DNA of 64,000 nt, from positions 1,116,001 to 1,180,000 of the forward strand of contig CAVWDU010000003.1 in assembly GCA_963753815.1 (NCBI GenBank). Reading direction: 5' to 3'. The notes beneath the pieces were generated by a model. It saw only the letters and a list, made by a program, of their open reading frames with translations, was not told the origin of the DNA and ran no database searches. The DNA comes from CAVWDU01 sp963753815. GTDB lineage: Bacteria > Pseudomonadota > Gammaproteobacteria > Pseudomonadales > Halieaceae. Of this stretch, positions 49,625 to 59,258 are shown piece after piece. How positions within the stretch are numbered: the stretch's first letter is position 1; each line of letters opens with the position of its first letter. The translations under genes and the position numbers were made by a program.

Positions 49625-50478
49625 CGGCCGGCCGGACCCGCGAAGGCGGGCGGCTGCCGGCCATGCTCCGCCTGATAGAGGCGTCGGGCACGGTCGTCGA
49701 CCTCACGCCACAGCGCTGCGTCGGTGCCTAGCGCACGTCGCAGCCCACCCGGCGTGTACAGGCGCATGAAGCGCAACAGGTCCCGCTGGCTGATACCACA
49801 GTCCATCGCGGAAAAGTACAGGCCGGCGAGGTCCTTGACCAGCCAGCGACGGGGCGTAATGGCGCGCAGCTGGGCCCGGTGAAGATCGATCAGGTAACAG
49901 CGCAACGAAGTCCCGGTGAGTGTCGCCGGGTCCAGGTGGAAATGGCAGAGGTAGAAATCCCGGTGGTTGATACCAGCGCCGTGCATGCGCAGGGCTGTAT
50001 CCGCCAGTTTCGCGGTCAGGCGCAGGCGCACGGCGAAGGTGGGCGGGTGGCGGGCCCAGTCGGCGCAGAAATCCTCGAGACTGACGGTGCCCACCAGGTC
50101 ATCGGTGACCAGCAGGGAGTGCATGGCGGCGGGATCGCGACCCTCGCTGGCAAAGGCGGCTATGGAGAGCGTATCCACACCGGCGGCTTGCAGCGCCTTC
50201 ACCGCCGCGAATTCATTGTGGGCGCTGATCACCGGCAGGCGCAGCTGCAGCAGGTTCTTGACAATCTCCCCCCAGCCCACGCCGCTGTGCAGCTTGAGGA
50301 AGTAATCCCTGCCGGCGAGGGTAAAACGCAGGGTCTTGCGGCCCTCCTTGTTGCGGAAAATGTCCTTCGGGGCGGCGCGGTCGGCCAGCTCCGAGGCCCA
50401 GGACAGCAGAGCGCGGGCCGACGCCACCGGCGGCTCGAGATCGCGGGCGAAATCGTCTCTCAGGAACAAGTCAGTCAA
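49621..50478 (-). CDS. waaP: LPS core heptose(I) kinase
   Basis: Phosphorylates heptose I of the LPS inner core at the cytosolic face. DYFLKLHSGVGWGEIVKNLL, AALRMHGAGINHRDFYLCHFHLD-like catalytic loop (key residues NHRDFYLCHF) and CYLIDLHRAQ are hallmarks of WaaP. At 285 residues it is slightly longer than the usual 265-268. The likely start is TTG at 50478, overlapping the end of waaG by 8 bases. Place in the operon after waaG is the conserved one. Confidence 0.95.
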   Translation of the reverse strand: MTDLFLRDDFARDLEPPVASARALLSWASELADRAAPKDIFRNKEGRKTLRFTLAGRDYFLKLHSGVGWGEIVKNLLQLRLPVISAHNEFAAVKALQAAGVDTLSIAAFASEGRDPAAMHSLLVTDDLVGTVSLEDFCADWARHPPTFAVRLRLTAKLADTALRMHGAGINHRDFYLCHFHLDPATLTGTSLRCYLIDLHRAQLRAITPRRWLVKDLAGLYFSAMDCGISQRDLLRFMRLYTPGGLRRALGTDAALWREVDDRARRLYQAEHGRQPPAFAGPAGR

Positions 50479-51616
50479 TGGGCAGACCCTGTTTTGCCCG
50501 CACGAACCGTTCTATCAACGCAGCCCCGGTGCTGTGCATGGAATAGAGATCCTCGCTATCGGCATAGGCCAGGGCCCGGGTCTTACACTCCCGCAGAAAA
50601 TCCGGATCCATGCTCTTGAGCACGGCTGCATTGAGCTCGCCCTGCTGGAACGGCGAGGGCAACACGACGCCGCAACCGGCCGCCTCGATGTGGTGAGCGT
50701 AGCCGCAGACCGCCGTGACCAGCACCGGCAGCCCGGCCACCAGGGCCTCCAGCAGGACGATCCCGGCGGCCTCATCCAATGCCGGATGAATCAACGCATC
50801 GGCCGCCAGCATCAGGTCCGGGACGTCATCGCGGCCGCCGAGAAACTCCACGGCATCGTCCACCGCGAGTTTCTTCGCCAGCCGGCGAAAACGCGCCTCC
50901 CGGTCCTGTCCGGCAATGAACAACCTGACGTCGCCTCCCGGCCGCAGCTTGCGCTGGGCGGCGATGGCCCTGATTGCACGTCCGAGGCCCTTCTTCCGGA
51001 ATCCGGAGCCCACGAAAAGGAGCATGTGGGTGTCGCTCTCGACGCCCAGAGACTGGCGAGTGCTGGCGCGCCGAACGGGGGCGTCGGGGCCGGCGCGCCG
51101 GTCCGGTGAGATACCGGGGGGCAACATGTGCAAACGCTCCGGTTCGGTGTGGTAACAGCGCTGGAACTTCTGCCGTTCAGTCTCCGAAATCAGCAGAATC
51201 TCGGTGCGCCTCCCGACTTCAAATACCGCGCTTTCCGAGGCGGCAAAATGGCGGTAACGCCGGGTCAGGCGATACCACTGGCCTCGCTGCGCGTCGACCC
51301 ATGCCACGTAGCAGGAATCGGCGGCATAATAGACATCGAGGCCCGGCATCTTGTTGAAGCCGACCACGCCGTCCACGGGATCGGTCGCCAGGTCACGTCG
51401 GACCCAGGACAGGAAACGCTCATTGCGCACCGGGTTGGTGAGTGCGCTGACCGGCACCTCTCGCAGATCAGCGCCGGGCAGCCGCTCACCCTGCCAAGAA
51501 TGGTAGTACACACGGCACTGATGGCCGCGCAGCTGGCACTCCTCGACGAACCGGCGAAAATCCCGCTGCATGCCGCCGTAGGGAAAGTACTTGTAGAGAA
51601 GGAACGCCAGGTTCAC
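50471..51616 (-). CDS. waaG: LPS core glucosyltransferase I
   Basis: GT4-family enzyme adding the first outer-core hexose to heptose II. The opening LAFLLYKYFPYGGMQRDFRR is almost diagnostic. VYYAADSCYVAWVDAQRG and the C-terminal HPALDEAAGIVLLEALVAGLP (E-x7-E) complete the picture. At 381 residues the length is right. GTG start overlaps the waaC stop (GTGA), so the core operon is translated as a coupled series. Confidence 0.95.
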   Translation of the reverse strand: MNLAFLLYKYFPYGGMQRDFRRFVEECQLRGHQCRVYYHSWQGERLPGADLREVPVSALTNPVRNERFLSWVRRDLATDPVDGVVGFNKMPGLDVYYAADSCYVAWVDAQRGQWYRLTRRYRHFAASESAVFEVGRRTEILLISETERQKFQRCYHTEPERLHMLPPGISPDRRAGPDAPVRRASTRQSLGVESDTHMLLFVGSGFRKKGLGRAIRAIAAQRKLRPGGDVRLFIAGQDREARFRRLAKKLAVDDAVEFLGGRDDVPDLMLAADALIHPALDEAAGIVLLEALVAGLPVLVTAVCGYAHHIEAAGCGVVLPSPFQQGELNAAVLKSMDPDFLRECKTRALAYADSEDLYSMHSTGAALIERFVRAKQGLPID

Positions 51617-52614
51617 GACGGCGAGCTAGCGGGCAGGAGTGGGGTCAACGCCGCCCAGACCACCGGTGCCTCGATCGATCGCATCATGGCGTCCGGGTCC
51701 GCAGTCTCAGCGTCGTTGACGGGGGACTGGATATGGCGCTGGTTGGCCCCGTAGGCGCCGATCAGGTCGACCCGGGTCGGACCGTACAGGGACACCGTGG
51801 GCACGTCGAGGGCCGCCGCGAGGTGCCCGAGACCCGTGTCCACCGCAACCGCACCGTCGACCTCCAGCAGCAGACCGGCGAGACTCAGCAGATTCAGTCT
51901 CGGCAGCACCTCGGCGGCCGGGGCAGCAACGGCGATCTGTTCTGCACGCGCCTTCTCCTGCGCGTTGCCCCAGGGCAACCAGACCTTGTAGCCGGCAGCG
52001 CCGGCAAGATTGGCGAGCTCGACCCAACGGGCCAGCGGCCAGAGTTTCTCGGCCCGGGCGGTGCCGTGGAAAAACAGCAGGCTTCGCTGCGGCGTCTCGA
52101 CCGCCGCCTTGAGGTTGGCGCGCACGCCATAGTCGCCGCGGGCGTCCGGGAGCGGGTAGTTGAGTGCGGCGGCGAACAACACCCGGATGCGCTCCACCGC
52201 ATGCAGGTCGCGTGCAACGGCGACAGGGTGATTGTACGCCCGACTGGCCAGTGGCTCGCGCGCCGACTGCCGGTCAAAGCCGTAGCGCGGCGCGTCCACC
52301 AGCCGGGTCACTATTGCACTCTTGATCAGCCCCTGCGCATCGATGACCGCATCGTAATGCCGTCGCCGCAGCGAACCCTTGAACTGCTTCCATTCATCGC
52401 GGGTCGATTCCCGCCACAGATGCTTGCGCCAGCGGCGCAGGGCGACGGGCAGGACAAGTTCCACCGCGGGATGCCAGCCGGGGATCTCGGTGAACGCCTC
52501 CTCGACCACCCAGTCAAAGCGGATACCCGGCAGGGCGCTGGCCGCGTCGGTGACCGCCGGCAGGGTATGAATGACATCGCCCAGCGAGGAGGTCTTGACG
52601 ATCAGTACATGCAC
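51613..52614 (-). CDS. waaC: LPS heptosyltransferase I
   Basis: Adds the first L-glycero-D-manno-heptose to Kdo of the LPS core. The family start HVLIVKTSSLGDVIHTLPAV fixes the GTG at 52614, which lies inside the end of waaF (13-base overlap). LLFFHGTARAEKLWPLARW and VDTGLGHLAAALDVPTVSLYGPT match the ADP-heptose site of GT9 enzymes. At 333 residues it is normal; the frame is open far upstream to 52734 but that part is waaF in another frame. Confidence 0.95.
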   Translation of the reverse strand: MHVLIVKTSSLGDVIHTLPAVTDAASALPGIRFDWVVEEAFTEIPGWHPAVELVLPVALRRWRKHLWRESTRDEWKQFKGSLRRRHYDAVIDAQGLIKSAIVTRLVDAPRYGFDRQSAREPLASRAYNHPVAVARDLHAVERIRVLFAAALNYPLPDARGDYGVRANLKAAVETPQRSLLFFHGTARAEKLWPLARWVELANLAGAAGYKVWLPWGNAQEKARAEQIAVAAPAAEVLPRLNLLSLAGLLLEVDGAVAVDTGLGHLAAALDVPTVSLYGPTRVDLIGAYGANQRHIQSPVNDAETADPDAMMRSIEAPVVWAALTPLLPASSPS

Positions 52615-53657
52615 GTGTCCGCGCCACTCCCTTGCAGAAGGCTGTCCAGTGTAGCAGCAACGTCGCTGGCGCTGAGTTCCCGCATGCAGCGGTGATGCCC
52701 GAGCGGGCATTCGCGCTCGAAGCAGGGTGCGCAATCAATGTCGCTGGCGATCACCCGTGCATTGGGGTCCAGCGGCGGTGTAAATTCCGCTGAGGTGGGA
52801 CCGTAGACCGCGACCATGGGCCGTCCCAGCGCAGCGGCGATGTGCATCAGTCCCGAGTCGTTGCTGACCACCGCCGTCGATAGCGACAGCAGGTCGACAG
52901 CCTCAGCCAGGCGTGTGCGCCCGGCGAGATCGATGCAGGTGGCTGCGGGGGCACACAGGGCGGCAATCTCAGCCGTCACCGGCTGGTCGTTCGCCGACCC
53001 GTGCAGCACTACCTGCCAGCCCGCCTGCTGGTAGTGCCGGGCGAGGTCGGCGTAATGCCCTGCCGGCCAGCGCTTGGCGCCACCAAACTCCGCGCCCGGG
53101 CACAGCGCCAGGATCGGCCGGTCCGGCAGCAGGCCGAAGTGGTCACTGCAACGCCGCGCGGTCCGGGAATCGACTACCAGCCGCGGCGGGGGAATCTCCG
53201 CTGGCAGCGGTGCCGCAGGCTCCAGGCCCAGGGCGACAAACCGCTGCACCATCAGCGGCAGGCGGCCCGGCTGCAGGCGACGGATATCGTTGAGCAGGCC
53301 GAGGCGCTGTTCACCGCGCCAACCGGTCCGCCGCGGGATACGCGCAAAAAACGGTACAAGTGCTGATTTCAGCGAGTTGGGCAGTAGAATCGCCTGATCG
53401 TAACCGGTGCGGCGTAGCCTGCGGCCCACACGCCGACGCCGGCCAATCGCCAGCTCCCCGTGTCTGACGGGTAGTTCCAGCGTGTGCCTGACCTCGGGCA
53501 TGCGCGCCAGAATAGGCTCGCTCCAGGCAGGTGCGAGCACATCGATCTCCACACCCGGGCGGGTCTGTTTCAGCACACGGTACAGCGACTGTGACATGAC
53601 CATATCACCCACCCAGGAAGGCCCGACGACCAGTACCTGCTCCGTGGGGACACTCAC
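52602..53657 (-). CDS. waaF: LPS heptosyltransferase II
   Basis: GT9 enzyme adding the second heptose of the LPS inner core. VLVVGPSWVGDMVMSQSLYR at the start, CPGAEFGGAKRWPAGHYADLA, SNDSGLMHIAAALGRPMVAVYG and the Cys-rich tail CAPCFERECPLGHHRCM are characteristic. At 351 residues it is full length, with a GTG start. It heads the core operon; glnE lies just upstream on the same strand (40 bases). The ilvE gene that sits near glnE in Pseudomonas is missing. Confidence 0.96.
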   Translation of the reverse strand: MSVPTEQVLVVGPSWVGDMVMSQSLYRVLKQTRPGVEIDVLAPAWSEPILARMPEVRHTLELPVRHGELAIGRRRRVGRRLRRTGYDQAILLPNSLKSALVPFFARIPRRTGWRGEQRLGLLNDIRRLQPGRLPLMVQRFVALGLEPAAPLPAEIPPPRLVVDSRTARRCSDHFGLLPDRPILALCPGAEFGGAKRWPAGHYADLARHYQQAGWQVVLHGSANDQPVTAEIAALCAPAATCIDLAGRTRLAEAVDLLSLSTAVVSNDSGLMHIAAALGRPMVAVYGPTSAEFTPPLDPNARVIASDIDCAPCFERECPLGHHRCMRELSASDVAATLDSLLQGSGADTCMY

Positions 53658-53697
53658 CGCGCTTGCAACGGAGCCGCTGAAGCCATGCTGGCGATCA

Positions 53698-56601
53698 TCA
53701 AGGCGCCGGCTCCGCCAGGGCGCCGGTATCGTCGGGAAACAGCTGACGCCATTTTGCCGTTACCGCCTGCCGGGGTTGGAGAAACCGTTCGACTGCCACC
53801 TCGTCCGGCTGCTGTTGCAGCGCGAGCCGGTGCGCCTCGCTGCGGTAGGCCAGGTACGCCTCTGTCAGGGCCTCGCATTCGGACGAAGAAAACAGCCCCT
53901 CGCGGTCAAGGGTTTCGAGCAGGCGTACGTTATCCGTCCAGTCAGCAAGCGCCGGATGGCCGTTTGACCAGACGAGGACGGCGTACTGCACCATGAACTC
54001 GATATCGACGATGCCGCCCCTGCCCTGCTTGAGGTGGAACACCCCGGGTTCGGTGAGCTCGTTGGGCAGCAGGTGGTCGCGCATCCGGTTGCGCATCTTG
54101 ACCACTTCTGCAGCGAGGGCTTCGGTATCGCGGGCCTGGCACAGGATATCCCGCCGTATCGCCGCCAACTCCCCACCCACCGCCGGGTCTCCGGCAACCT
54201 GCCGCGCTCGCACCAGCGCCTGGTGCTCCCAGGTCCATGCCGATTCCTGCTGGTAGGCCCTGAACCCTTCCAGGCCACTGACCAGCATCCCCGAATCCCC
54301 GGAAGGTCGCAGTCGCATATCCACCTCATACAACTGGCCCAGCGTTATCCGCGTCTCGAGGATATGTATCATGCGCTGACCGAGCCGGGTGTAGAACACC
54401 GCGTTATTGATGCACCGGTCGCCCTGCGTGCTGCCCTGCAGGGGAGCGTCCCAGACAAACACCAGGTCCAGGTCGGAGCCGTAGCCCAGTTCGATGCCTC
54501 CGAGTTTGCCGTAACCGAATACGGCAAATCCGTAGCCGTCGCCGACCCGCTCCGGCTCACCGTACTTGCGTACCAGGTCGGCCCAGGCTACTGCCAGCAC
54601 CTGCTCGAGAATCACTTCCGCAATCCAGGTCAGGTTGTCGCTGACCTTCATCACCGGCAGGCGGCCGTCGAGTTCACTGGCCGCGACGCGCAGCACCTGG
54701 GAGGCTTTGAAGTAGCGCAATGCATCCATATGCGCCTCCAGGTCCCCCTCTGCGAGGTGCGCCAGCTGCTGCGCCAGCTCCTCCTCCAGTTGGTGTTTGT
54801 CGGGCGCGTTGTAAAGCGTCGCGCGATCCAGGAACTCATCCAACAGCACAGGTTGGCGGGCGAGCTGTTCCGCGATCCATGGGCTGGCAGCGCACAGCAC
54901 TGCCAGGTCCTTGAGCGCCAGCGGATTCTCCAGCAGCAGCGCCAGGTAGGCGCTGCGCCGCAACACCGCCGCGACCAGGGGCAACAGGCGCGCGAGCGCA
55001 AGGTCAGGCTGCCCTGTCTCTCCGCAGGTTGCCAGCAGCAAGGGCATGAACTGTTCGAGTCGATCACGACCCTCTGGCTGCAAAACGGCAACCCGGCTGC
55101 TGTCGCGAAAATCGGAGACCGCCTGCACGCCGCGCTCCGGATCGGTAAAACCCAGCACGCCGAGATGCCCTGGCGACAGTGATTCGTCCCAGGGTGGCAG
55201 CGCCTCCGGATCATGCTCCTGCTCCTCCGCGGGCGGCGCGATCAGGTCGACGAAGTGCGTGGCCACAACGCGGCGGTGCGCTTCGAGTTCAACTTCGAAA
55301 GCACTGTAACTGTCGAACCCCATTACCAGCGCCATTGCCTGGCGGTGATGTTCATCGGTCGGCAGCGTCTGGCTCTGGCGATCCCGGTAGCCCTGGATCG
55401 CGTGCTCGCTGTCGCGCAGGAACAGATAGGCCTCGGTGAGCTCTGCCACCGCGGGCGCGGGCAGGCAACCAAGCTTCGCGCACTCCTGCAGCACCACCAG
55501 CAATTCTCGCCGCTGCAGGCCCCGGTCCCGTCCTCCGCGTATCAACTGGAAACACTGGGCGATGAACTCCACCTCGCGAATGCCGCCATGGCCCAGCTTG
55601 ACGTTGTCCTGCAAGCCGCGCCTGCTGACCTCTGCGTTGATCATCTGCTTCATGCTGCGCAGGCTCTCTATCACCCCGAAGTCGATGTAGCGGCGATAGA
55701 CAAAGGGTTGCAGGGCGCGCATCAGCATGACCGCCTTGCGGGGTGAGCCGGTGAGCGGGCGCGCCTTGATCATGGCGTATCGTTCCCAGTCCCGGCCCTG
55801 TTCCTGGTAGTACGCTTCCAGGGCGGCGAAGTTATGCACCAGCGCCCCGCTCTCCCCATACGGGCGCAGGCGCATATCCACCCTGAACACGAAGCCCTCT
55901 GCCGTCACCTCGTCCAGCATGCCGATCAACATCTGGCCCAACTTGACGAAAAACTGCTCGTTGCTGATGGGTTTGCGCTCACCGTCCGTGTAGCCCGGTT
56001 CCGGGTAGGCGAAGATCAGGTCGATATCCGAAGACACGTTGAGCTCACGGGCACCGAGCTTGCCCATGCCGAGTACGATCAACTGCTGGGGTTCTCCGGT
56101 CACCCCACCCAGCGGCTGGCCGAATCGCTCTGTGAGTCGCGCATGACAGCGGTCCAGCGCCTCGATAATACAGGCCTCCGCGAGCAGCGACGTGTCGCGA
56201 ATCGTCTCCCGCGTGTCGGCCAGCCGACAGAAGTCGCGCCATACAATGCGCAGCATGTGCCATTGCCGAAAACGCCGCAGGACGACAGCCATATCGGCAC
56301 CGGGCTCGTCCAGCCGACGAGCGAGTGCTTCGCGAAAACGGCTCTCTGGCAGGGTTGACTGCAGTTCGCCGCTTTCGAGCAGGGCGCACAGGAGCTCAGG
56401 GCGACGCCGGGAAAGTTCAGCCGCAAAGGGGCTGCAGGCCAGTATGCGGAGCAGTTGCCGCCGGATGGCTTCCGGTGACACAGCGTGCTCAAGCCGCGCC
56501 ACCAGGTCGTCGTCAGCTCTCTCCAGTACCTGCGTCCAGGCGGCGGCAGCAACCTCGGCAAGGGATTCGGGCAGCGGTGGGGGTGTCGGCTGTTCGCTCA
56601 C
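53698..56601 (-). CDS. glnE: Bifunctional glutamine synthetase adenylyltransferase/adenylyl-removing enzyme
   Basis: Controls glutamine synthetase by attaching and removing AMP in response to PII and glutamine. Two nucleotidyltransferase domains are seen: GKLGARELNVSSDIDLIFAY in the N-terminal, deadenylylating half and GKLGGIELGYGSDLDLVFVW in the C-terminal, adenylylating half. A helical regulatory linker lies between them. At 967 residues it is full length. The GTG at 56601 has GAGGAG about 9 bases upstream. It is 13 bases from the GspE/PilB-type ATPase gene upstream and precedes waaF. Confidence 0.97.
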   Translation of the reverse strand: MSEQPTPPPLPESLAEVAAAAWTQVLERADDDLVARLEHAVSPEAIRRQLLRILACSPFAAELSRRRPELLCALLESGELQSTLPESRFREALARRLDEPGADMAVVLRRFRQWHMLRIVWRDFCRLADTRETIRDTSLLAEACIIEALDRCHARLTERFGQPLGGVTGEPQQLIVLGMGKLGARELNVSSDIDLIFAYPEPGYTDGERKPISNEQFFVKLGQMLIGMLDEVTAEGFVFRVDMRLRPYGESGALVHNFAALEAYYQEQGRDWERYAMIKARPLTGSPRKAVMLMRALQPFVYRRYIDFGVIESLRSMKQMINAEVSRRGLQDNVKLGHGGIREVEFIAQCFQLIRGGRDRGLQRRELLVVLQECAKLGCLPAPAVAELTEAYLFLRDSEHAIQGYRDRQSQTLPTDEHHRQAMALVMGFDSYSAFEVELEAHRRVVATHFVDLIAPPAEEQEHDPEALPPWDESLSPGHLGVLGFTDPERGVQAVSDFRDSSRVAVLQPEGRDRLEQFMPLLLATCGETGQPDLALARLLPLVAAVLRRSAYLALLLENPLALKDLAVLCAASPWIAEQLARQPVLLDEFLDRATLYNAPDKHQLEEELAQQLAHLAEGDLEAHMDALRYFKASQVLRVAASELDGRLPVMKVSDNLTWIAEVILEQVLAVAWADLVRKYGEPERVGDGYGFAVFGYGKLGGIELGYGSDLDLVFVWDAPLQGSTQGDRCINNAVFYTRLGQRMIHILETRITLGQLYEVDMRLRPSGDSGMLVSGLEGFRAYQQESAWTWEHQALVRARQVAGDPAVGGELAAIRRDILCQARDTEALAAEVVKMRNRMRDHLLPNELTEPGVFHLKQGRGGIVDIEFMVQYAVLVWSNGHPALADWTDNVRLLETLDREGLFSSSECEALTEAYLAYRSEAHRLALQQQPDEVAVERFLQPRQAVTAKWRQLFPDDTGALAEPAP

Positions 56602-56614
56602 GCGCCGCGACTCC

Positions 56615-58390
56615 TCAACCGTCCAGCAGCGGGGCCACCCGCATGACTTCCTCTACCGTGGTCTCGCCGCGAGCCACCCGCGACGCACCACTGAGGCGCA
56701 GCGTTCGCATACCTTCGCGCATGGCAGCCTCGCGAATCTTCACGGTATCGATCTGGGGCTGGATCAACGCCTGCACCGCGCCGCTGTTGACCAGCACTTC
56801 ATAGATCCCCTGGCGGCCGGCATAGCCGGTCTGGCGGCACTGCTTGCAACCGACGGGCCGCATCAACTGCTCGGGCGCGTTCACCGACCACGGCGCAGTC
56901 AACTGCTGCCAGGCTTCCTCGTCGACCGGGGCGGCCTGCTTGCAGGCAGCGCAGAGGATCCTGACCAGGCGCTGAGACATGATCCCACGCAGCGTGGCCT
57001 TGATCAGATAGGGCGGCACGCCCAGTTCCAACAGGCGGGAAATTGATGCCGGTGAATCATTGGTGTGCAGCGTGGAGACGACCAGGTGACCGGTGAGCGC
57101 TGCCTGCACCGCCATCTCCGCGGTCTCCAGATCACGGATCTCGCCAATCATGATGATGTCCGGGTCCTGTCGCATCAATGCCCGCACACCCGAAGAGAAA
57201 TCGAGGTCTATACCGTGGTTCACCTGCATCTGGTTGAAGGCTCCCTCGACCATCTCGATGGGATCCTCGATCGTGCAGACGTTTACCTCGGCGGTGGCCA
57301 GCCTGCGCAGGGTCGAATACAGCGTCGTGGTCTTGCCGGAACCGGTCGGCCCCGTCACCAGGACGATACCATTGCCGGCTTCGGTCATCCGGTTCCAACG
57401 CGCCAGATCGTCCGCGGCGAGGCCCAGTTCGGCAAAGCTCTTCTGCAGAACATCGGGGTCGAAAATACGCATCACCAGCTTTTCGCCAAAGGCAGTAGGC
57501 AGCGTCGCGAGGCGCAATTCGACCTCGTTGCCCTCGGGGGTGCGAGTCTTCAGCCGCCCGTCCTGCGGCCGCCGCTTCTCCGCCACGTCCATGCGCCCCA
57601 GAATCTTGATCCGGCTGGTCACCGCAGCACCGACCTGCTGGGGGAGCTCGTACACCGAGTGCAGTACCCCGTCGATGCGGAACCGCACATTACTCACATC
57701 ACGCCTGGGTTCCACATGAATGTCGCTGGCGCGTTGTTCGAAGGCGTATTGCAGTAACCAGTCAACAATGCGTACGATGTGCTGGTCATTGGCATCAGGC
57801 TCTTTTATCGAGCCGATTTCGAGCATCTGCTCGAGGTTGGTCACGCCGGCCCCCGCCGGCGCGGAGCCCGTCGCGCGGGCACCGCGAACCGACCCCGCCA
57901 TGCTGTAGAATTCGCCGGTGTGGCGGGCTATGTCGCGGGGGTCCGCCAGGACCCGCTTGATCCGCTTGCGCAGAACATGTTCGAGGTTGTGTTCCCAACC
58001 GCTGACGTAGGGTTCGGCACTGGCAATCACCACTTCATCGGCAGAGACTTCGACCGCGAGTATGCGGTGGCGCTCGGCAAACGCCTGCGACATGACCTCG
58101 GCGACCGCCGTGACATTGATCTTCAGCGGGTCGATCTGGTACACCGGCTGCCCCGACCGCTCGGCCAGCCACGCCAGCAGCCGATCCATTCCGAGCACGG
58201 CACCGGGGCTGCGTGCATCGGCCAGCTTGAGTTCCGCGAGGTAGACCAGCGGATGGACCCGAACCGAGACCGCGGCCGCCACCGCCGGGAGTTTCCCGCG
58301 CGGGAGCAGACCGTCCACCTGCAATGCCTGCAACAGCCCGGGCAGATTGAGCGGTTGCTCCATCGCGAGCTCGCCGATGCTGGTGGCCAT
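56615..58390 (-). CDS. GspE/PilB-type secretion ATPase
   Basis: Hexameric ATPase of type II secretion or type IV pilus assembly, 591 residues. An N-terminal MshEN-like region (about 20-150) precedes the catalytic part. This has Walker A GPTGSGKTTTLYS (about 350), an Asp box in CTIEDPIEMVEGA, Walker B IIMIGEIRDLETAE and a His box in HLVVSTLHTNDS. A zinc tetracysteine is formed by CAAC and CKQC. No other pilus or secretion genes adjoin, so it is an orphan here, and its system cannot be told. AGGAGAGG lies upstream of the ATG. The C-terminal part is complete. Confidence 0.9.
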   Translation of the reverse strand: MATSIGELAMEQPLNLPGLLQALQVDGLLPRGKLPAVAAAVSVRVHPLVYLAELKLADARSPGAVLGMDRLLAWLAERSGQPVYQIDPLKINVTAVAEVMSQAFAERHRILAVEVSADEVVIASAEPYVSGWEHNLEHVLRKRIKRVLADPRDIARHTGEFYSMAGSVRGARATGSAPAGAGVTNLEQMLEIGSIKEPDANDQHIVRIVDWLLQYAFEQRASDIHVEPRRDVSNVRFRIDGVLHSVYELPQQVGAAVTSRIKILGRMDVAEKRRPQDGRLKTRTPEGNEVELRLATLPTAFGEKLVMRIFDPDVLQKSFAELGLAADDLARWNRMTEAGNGIVLVTGPTGSGKTTTLYSTLRRLATAEVNVCTIEDPIEMVEGAFNQMQVNHGIDLDFSSGVRALMRQDPDIIMIGEIRDLETAEMAVQAALTGHLVVSTLHTNDSPASISRLLELGVPPYLIKATLRGIMSQRLVRILCAACKQAAPVDEEAWQQLTAPWSVNAPEQLMRPVGCKQCRQTGYAGRQGIYEVLVNSGAVQALIQPQIDTVKIREAAMREGMRTLRLSGASRVARGETTVEEVMRVAPLLDG

Positions 58391-58573
58391 CTACCCTCTC
58401 CTGCTCAACCCGGTTCACGTACCGGATGAATGCTAGCGCCTGCCCGGGCGATTATCCAACGCTTTCGGGCACTTCGCCGCAGTTGCGGTAGCCGATAAAA
58501 TCGCCTCGGAATCGAGGACAGTCGCGGCATTTACGCCTACACTGTGCAACCCTGCCTACTCCGGAGTTCCCAC

Positions 58574-59254
58574 ATGGCCGGCAAAAACCCGCTGAGCAGT
58601 CTCCTGGGGCGCTCTCCCATCGGTCCAATTCAGGAACACATGCAATGTGTGAACACAGCGGCCCAACTCTTGCGGGAGCTGTTTGCTGCCGCCAATGAGG
58701 CGAACTGGACCTCCGCCAAGGAGATCGAGCGACAGATTATCGCGGCGGAGGCAGATGCGACCAAGCTCGAGAAATCCATTCGCAAGCACCTTCCCAAGAG
58801 CCTGTTCTTGCCTGTACCACGCACCGACCTGCTCGAGCTGGTGGCGCGGCAGGAGAAGGTCGCGACAGCGGCCCGGAATATCAGTGATACCGTCGTCTGG
58901 CGCAGGATGCGCTACCCTGAAAAAATGCGGGGCGGCGTGGATGAACTGGTAGCGGCGAGCGCCGCTGCGTCGCAGCAGGCCCTGGTCGCGATCCAGGAGC
59001 TCGATGAGCTGCTTGAGGTAGGATTCACCGGCATCGAGGTCAAGCGTGTCGAAGCGATGCTCAAGGAACTGAACAAGCAGGAACGCCGAACCCGGCGGCT
59101 GACCCGTTCCCTGCACACGACACTGCTGCCGATGGAGTCGGAACTGTCCCCGGTCGACGTCATCTTCTACTACCGGACGCTGGCCAAGGTCGGCAAGCTC
59201 GCCGACAGCGCCAGGGCGGTTGGGGACCGCCTGCAGACTCTGATGGCACGGTAA
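58574..59254 (+). CDS. DUF47 (TIGR00153) PhoU-like protein
   Basis: Helical cytosolic protein of 226 residues related to PhoU, usually paired with a Pit-type phosphate transporter. NPLSSLLGRSPIGPIQEHMQ at the start and HLPKSLFLPVPRTDLLELVA are typical of the family. The ATG at 58574 has GGAG 7 bases upstream. The transporter gene follows after only four bases, so the two are one operon. A regulatory role on transport is inferred from this pairing. Confidence 0.9.
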   Translation: MAGKNPLSSLLGRSPIGPIQEHMQCVNTAAQLLRELFAAANEANWTSAKEIERQIIAAEADATKLEKSIRKHLPKSLFLPVPRTDLLELVARQEKVATAARNISDTVVWRRMRYPEKMRGGVDELVAASAAASQQALVAIQELDELLEVGFTGIEVKRVEAMLKELNKQERRTRRLTRSLHTTLLPMESELSPVDVIFYYRTLAKVGKLADSARAVGDRLQTLMAR

Positions 59255-59258
59255 CGGC

